From NCBI GenBank assembly GCA_026985435.1, contig JALSQL010000159.1:1-6575 (forward strand): a stretch of DNA of 6,575 bases, given 5' to 3'. This document shows positions 5,048-6,575 of the stretch, one piece after another. The notes below the pieces were generated by a model. It was not told the origin of the DNA. It did not search any database and saw only the letters and a list, made by a program, of their open reading frames with translations. The position numbers were made by a program, and so were the translations under genes. The stretch comes from Acidilobaceae archaeon (lineage in GTDB: Archaea; Thermoproteota; Thermoprotei_A; Sulfolobales; Acidilobaceae). Within the stretch, counting starts at the first letter, position 1, and each line of letters opens with the position of its first letter.

Positions 5048-5881
5048 ATGGCCAGCCGGGGCTCCGCGCTGGTGGGTCTGCTGACGGACTTCGGGTGGGG
5101 CGTCTACTCGGGGGTGCTCAGGGCGCTGGCCAGGTGCCTGGGCGTAGAGCCGGTAGACCTCGACCACGCTGTGCCCAGCTTCAGCCCCCTACCCGCAGCG
5201 TACGTCCTCGAGAACACGCTCCCCTGGCTGCCCAGCGGCTCGGGGGCCGCGGCGGTGGTGGACCCCGGGGTCGGCTCCCCCCGGCGGGCGGTGCTGGTGG
5301 AGACGAGGCACTACCACATAGCGGCCCCCGACAACGGCGTCGCCTACCCCGCCGCCGTGGCCGACGGCGTCAGGGCGGCCTACGCCCTCGACCCGGCCAG
5401 GGTGCTCGGGGAGGCGGCGAGGGCCATGAGGTGCCCCGGGCCCCGGGGAGGGTGGAGGCTCTCCAGCACCTTCCACGGCCGCGACGTCTTCCTCCCAGCG
5501 GCGGCCCTAGCCGCCCTCGGCGTGGAGCCCGGGAGGCTGGGGGTGGAGGTGGACCCCGAGGGGCTCGCCAGGCTTGAGCTTGAGTGGGCCCGGGAGACCC
5601 GGCGGGGGCTGGAGGTTAGGGTGGTGTACGTCGACAAGTTCGGGAACGTGGCCCTCAGCACCCGCAGGCCCCCCGCCGGGGGTAGGCTCACGGTAGAGAC
5701 GCGGGCCGGGCGCAGGCTTGAGGCGGTGGTGGGCTCGACCTTCTCGGACGCGCCCCCCGGCGGTGGGGTGGTGTATGTCAACAGCTTCGGGTACCTCGAG
5801 GTCGCAGTCAACCTCGGCAGCGCCGCGAGGGCCCTCCAGGTGAGGCCCGGGGACACGGTGGAGCTGGTGCCCGAGGACTAG
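5048..5881 (+). CDS. SAM hydroxide adenosyltransferase (SAM hydrolase, adenosine-forming; DUF62)
   Basis: The 277-residue product belongs to the SAM_HAT/fluorinase-like family, which hydrolyses S-adenosylmethionine to adenosine and methionine. Family signatures in order: LLTDFG (11-16), VVDPGVGSPRRAVLVE (70-85), IAAPDNGV (91-98), STFHGRDVFLPAAA (140-153), VDKFGNVALS (195-204) and a C-terminal SFGYLEVAVNLGSAA (246-260). Asp72, Arg79 and His143 match the Asp-Arg-His triad proposed for the Pyrococcus enzyme. Its physiological role is poorly defined, but SAM disposal or methionine/adenosine recycling is likely. I chose ATG 5048 because the family begins about ten residues before LTDFG, and GGGGTG (5033-5038) gives a 9-nt spacing. 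An in-frame ATG at 5003, with GGGGGA upstream, would add 15 residues. Only one lysine occurs in the whole protein. No clear TATA box precedes it. Confidence 0.93.
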   Translation: MASRGSALVGLLTDFGWGVYSGVLRALARCLGVEPVDLDHAVPSFSPLPAAYVLENTLPWLPSGSGAAAVVDPGVGSPRRAVLVETRHYHIAAPDNGVAYPAAVADGVRAAYALDPARVLGEAARAMRCPGPRGGWRLSSTFHGRDVFLPAAALAALGVEPGRLGVEVDPEGLARLELEWARETRRGLEVRVVYVDKFGNVALSTRRPPAGGRLTVETRAGRRLEAVVGSTFSDAPPGGGVVYVNSFGYLEVAVNLGSAARALQVRPGDTVELVPED

Positions 5882-5904
5882 CCGCGGGGCGCGCCCACCG
5901 TTGT

Positions 5905-5918
5905 GGGCTATATAGCCC
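5905..5918 (+). promoter_or_regulatory. Palindromic TATA-box promoter (GGGCTATATAGCCC)
   Basis: A TATATA core is embedded in a 14-bp perfect palindrome 24 bp after the SAM hydrolase stop. The TATA centre near 5912 predicts initiation about 5937-5938, giving a 14-nt leader before the GTG at 5952. GGTG at 5939-5942 can act as Shine-Dalgarno (9-nt spacing). The symmetry could in principle allow TBP binding in both directions, but nothing is coded on the minus strand nearby. Confidence 0.6.
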
Positions 5919-5920
5919 CG

Positions 5921-5934
5921 GGGCCCGCGGGCCC
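5921..5934. promoter_or_regulatory. 14-bp perfect palindrome GGGCCCGCGGGCCC between TATA and predicted start point
   Basis: The sequence is self-complementary and begins two bases after the TATA palindrome. It occupies the melting/initiation region of the promoter, where a bound repressor would block RNA polymerase recruitment. It might alternatively fold as RNA at the 3' end of the SAM hydrolase transcript. No regulator is identified. Confidence 0.4.
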
Positions 5935-5951
5935 GGCTGGTGCCCGGGAGC

Positions 5952-6575
5952 GTGGCGAGGCCCACAAGGCTGCACGCCGAGATGATCGCCAGGGCGGCGC
6001 TGGAGGCGGCCAGGTGCTGCGCCAGGCTACGGCTCCTCTGCGGCGACCCCCCAGCGGCCACGGCCCGGCTGCTGGGCTGGCTCGGCTACAACCAGTCGCA
6101 GGTCAGGAGCCTCTGGCGGGCGATCCCGCCCAGGCGCCCCCTCTCCGTGGAGGTCTACCGCTACAGGGGCGTCAGGTTCAGGGTTGAGGTGCGGCACACG
6201 CTCGGCCCCCTCCGCGAGCTCAGGAGGCCCGGCGAGCCGCCCTGCCCCCTGGGGGCGCTGGACTGGCTCGGGAGGCCGCACCTCTTCGCGCCGAGGGCGC
6301 ACAGGCTACACGTCTACATAGCCGGCGGGCTGGGCGGCTCCGGCGTCCACATGAACGCTGTGAGGGTGCTGGCGCTGATGGAGGCCTCCTCCCCGGGCAG
6401 CCTGGGGGAGGTCTGGGAGCTGGTTGAGGGGCTCGTGTGGGGGCGGCTGAGCGCGGGTGAGGCCGCCATGAGGCTCTCCACGCTCCTGGGCAGGTGGCCG
6501 GGGGTGCTCGAGAGGCTCCTCCCCCGGGTGCCCGCCAGCGCGGAGTCGCTGGCGGCGCTCGTGCCGCCACTGAGG
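5952..6575 (+). CDS. N-terminal part of an unrecognised protein (3' end outside the window)
   Basis: From GTG 5952 the frame stays open for 208 codons to the right edge, so the gene is truncated by the window. The start is supported by the TATA box at 5905-5918, a 14-nt predicted leader and GGTG at 5939-5942; an internal ATG at 5982 would remove ten residues. I do not recognise a family. Residues about 8-60 look largely helical (LHAEMIARAALEAARCCARL, then LLGWLGYNQSQVRSLW). A probable beta segment follows (LSVEVYRYRGVRFRVEVRHT, 64-83), then another strand (RLHVYIAGGL, 118-127) and a helix-rich part (from about 133). The protein contains no lysine at all in 208 residues, against many Arg. Three cysteines cluster early (22, 23, 30). 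Codon use matches the neighbouring real genes, and the short distance to the SAM hydrolase suggests possible partial co-transcription despite its own promoter. Function unknown. Confidence 0.72.
   Translation, partial: MARPTRLHAEMIARAALEAARCCARLRLLCGDPPAATARLLGWLGYNQSQVRSLWRAIPPRRPLSVEVYRYRGVRFRVEVRHTLGPLRELRRPGEPPCPLGALDWLGRPHLFAPRAHRLHVYIAGGLGGSGVHMNAVRVLALMEASSPGSLGEVWELVEGLVWGRLSAGEAAMRLSTLLGRWPGVLERLLPRVPASAESLAALVPPLR

Overview
This window looks like chromosomal DNA of a hyperthermophilic crenarchaeon, most plausibly from the Desulfurococcales/Pyrodictiaceae side. The reasons are an Alba chromatin protein, an archaeal-type hexameric glutamate dehydrogenase, an archaeal CDKAL1-like tRNA methylthiotransferase, TATA-box promoters about 25 bp upstream of short leaders, TTG/GTG starts, heavy use of AGG arginine codons and very high G+C (roughly two thirds, estimated by eye). 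The assignment to a lineage is inference. No mobile element, CRISPR array, tRNA or rRNA gene was seen.

Layout from left to right. (1) The C-terminal part of an unrecognised protein on + (to 413). (2) An intergenic region with a perfect 20-bp palindrome and additional TGTAAC half-sites 19 bp upstream of a strong TATA box. The TATA box points at a possible 60-residue single-pass membrane or secreted peptide (556-738). (3) A radical-SAM tRNA t6A37 methylthiotransferase on + (897-2225). Its last 23 bp overlap convergently with (4) a divergent SDR-family protein on - (2203-2982). (5) Alba on - (3014-3301), 31 bp upstream of the SDR start and probably co-transcribed with it from a TATA box near 3341. 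(6) Glutamate dehydrogenase gdhA on - (3514-4776) with its own TATA box. (7) A 271-bp divergent intergenic region carrying the gdhA promoter, a Z-DNA-prone tract and a 9-bp-stem GC hairpin. (8) A SAM hydroxide adenosyltransferase (SAM hydrolase, DUF62) on + (5048-5881). (9) After a compact promoter made of two tandem 14-bp palindromes, the N-terminal 208 residues of an unrecognised, lysine-free protein that runs off the right edge.

The genes are mostly housekeeping: chromatin, nitrogen/carbon metabolism, tRNA modification and SAM turnover. They do not form one obvious pathway. Two of them handle S-adenosylmethionine, the methylthiotransferase as consumer and the SAM hydrolase as degrader, but they are 2.8 kb apart and probably linked only by chance.

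The most interesting material is regulatory or deviates from a family norm. It comprises the palindromic operator-like cluster in front of a putative small membrane peptide; an exact 12-mer shared by the upstream regions of the methylthiotransferase and gdhA; an SDR whose catalytic Tyr and Lys are replaced; a methylthiotransferase lacking the near-invariant Asn of its first cluster loop; an Alba with Arg at the classical acetylation site; and the twin-palindrome promoter near the right end. I do not see convincing evidence of a new multi-gene system.
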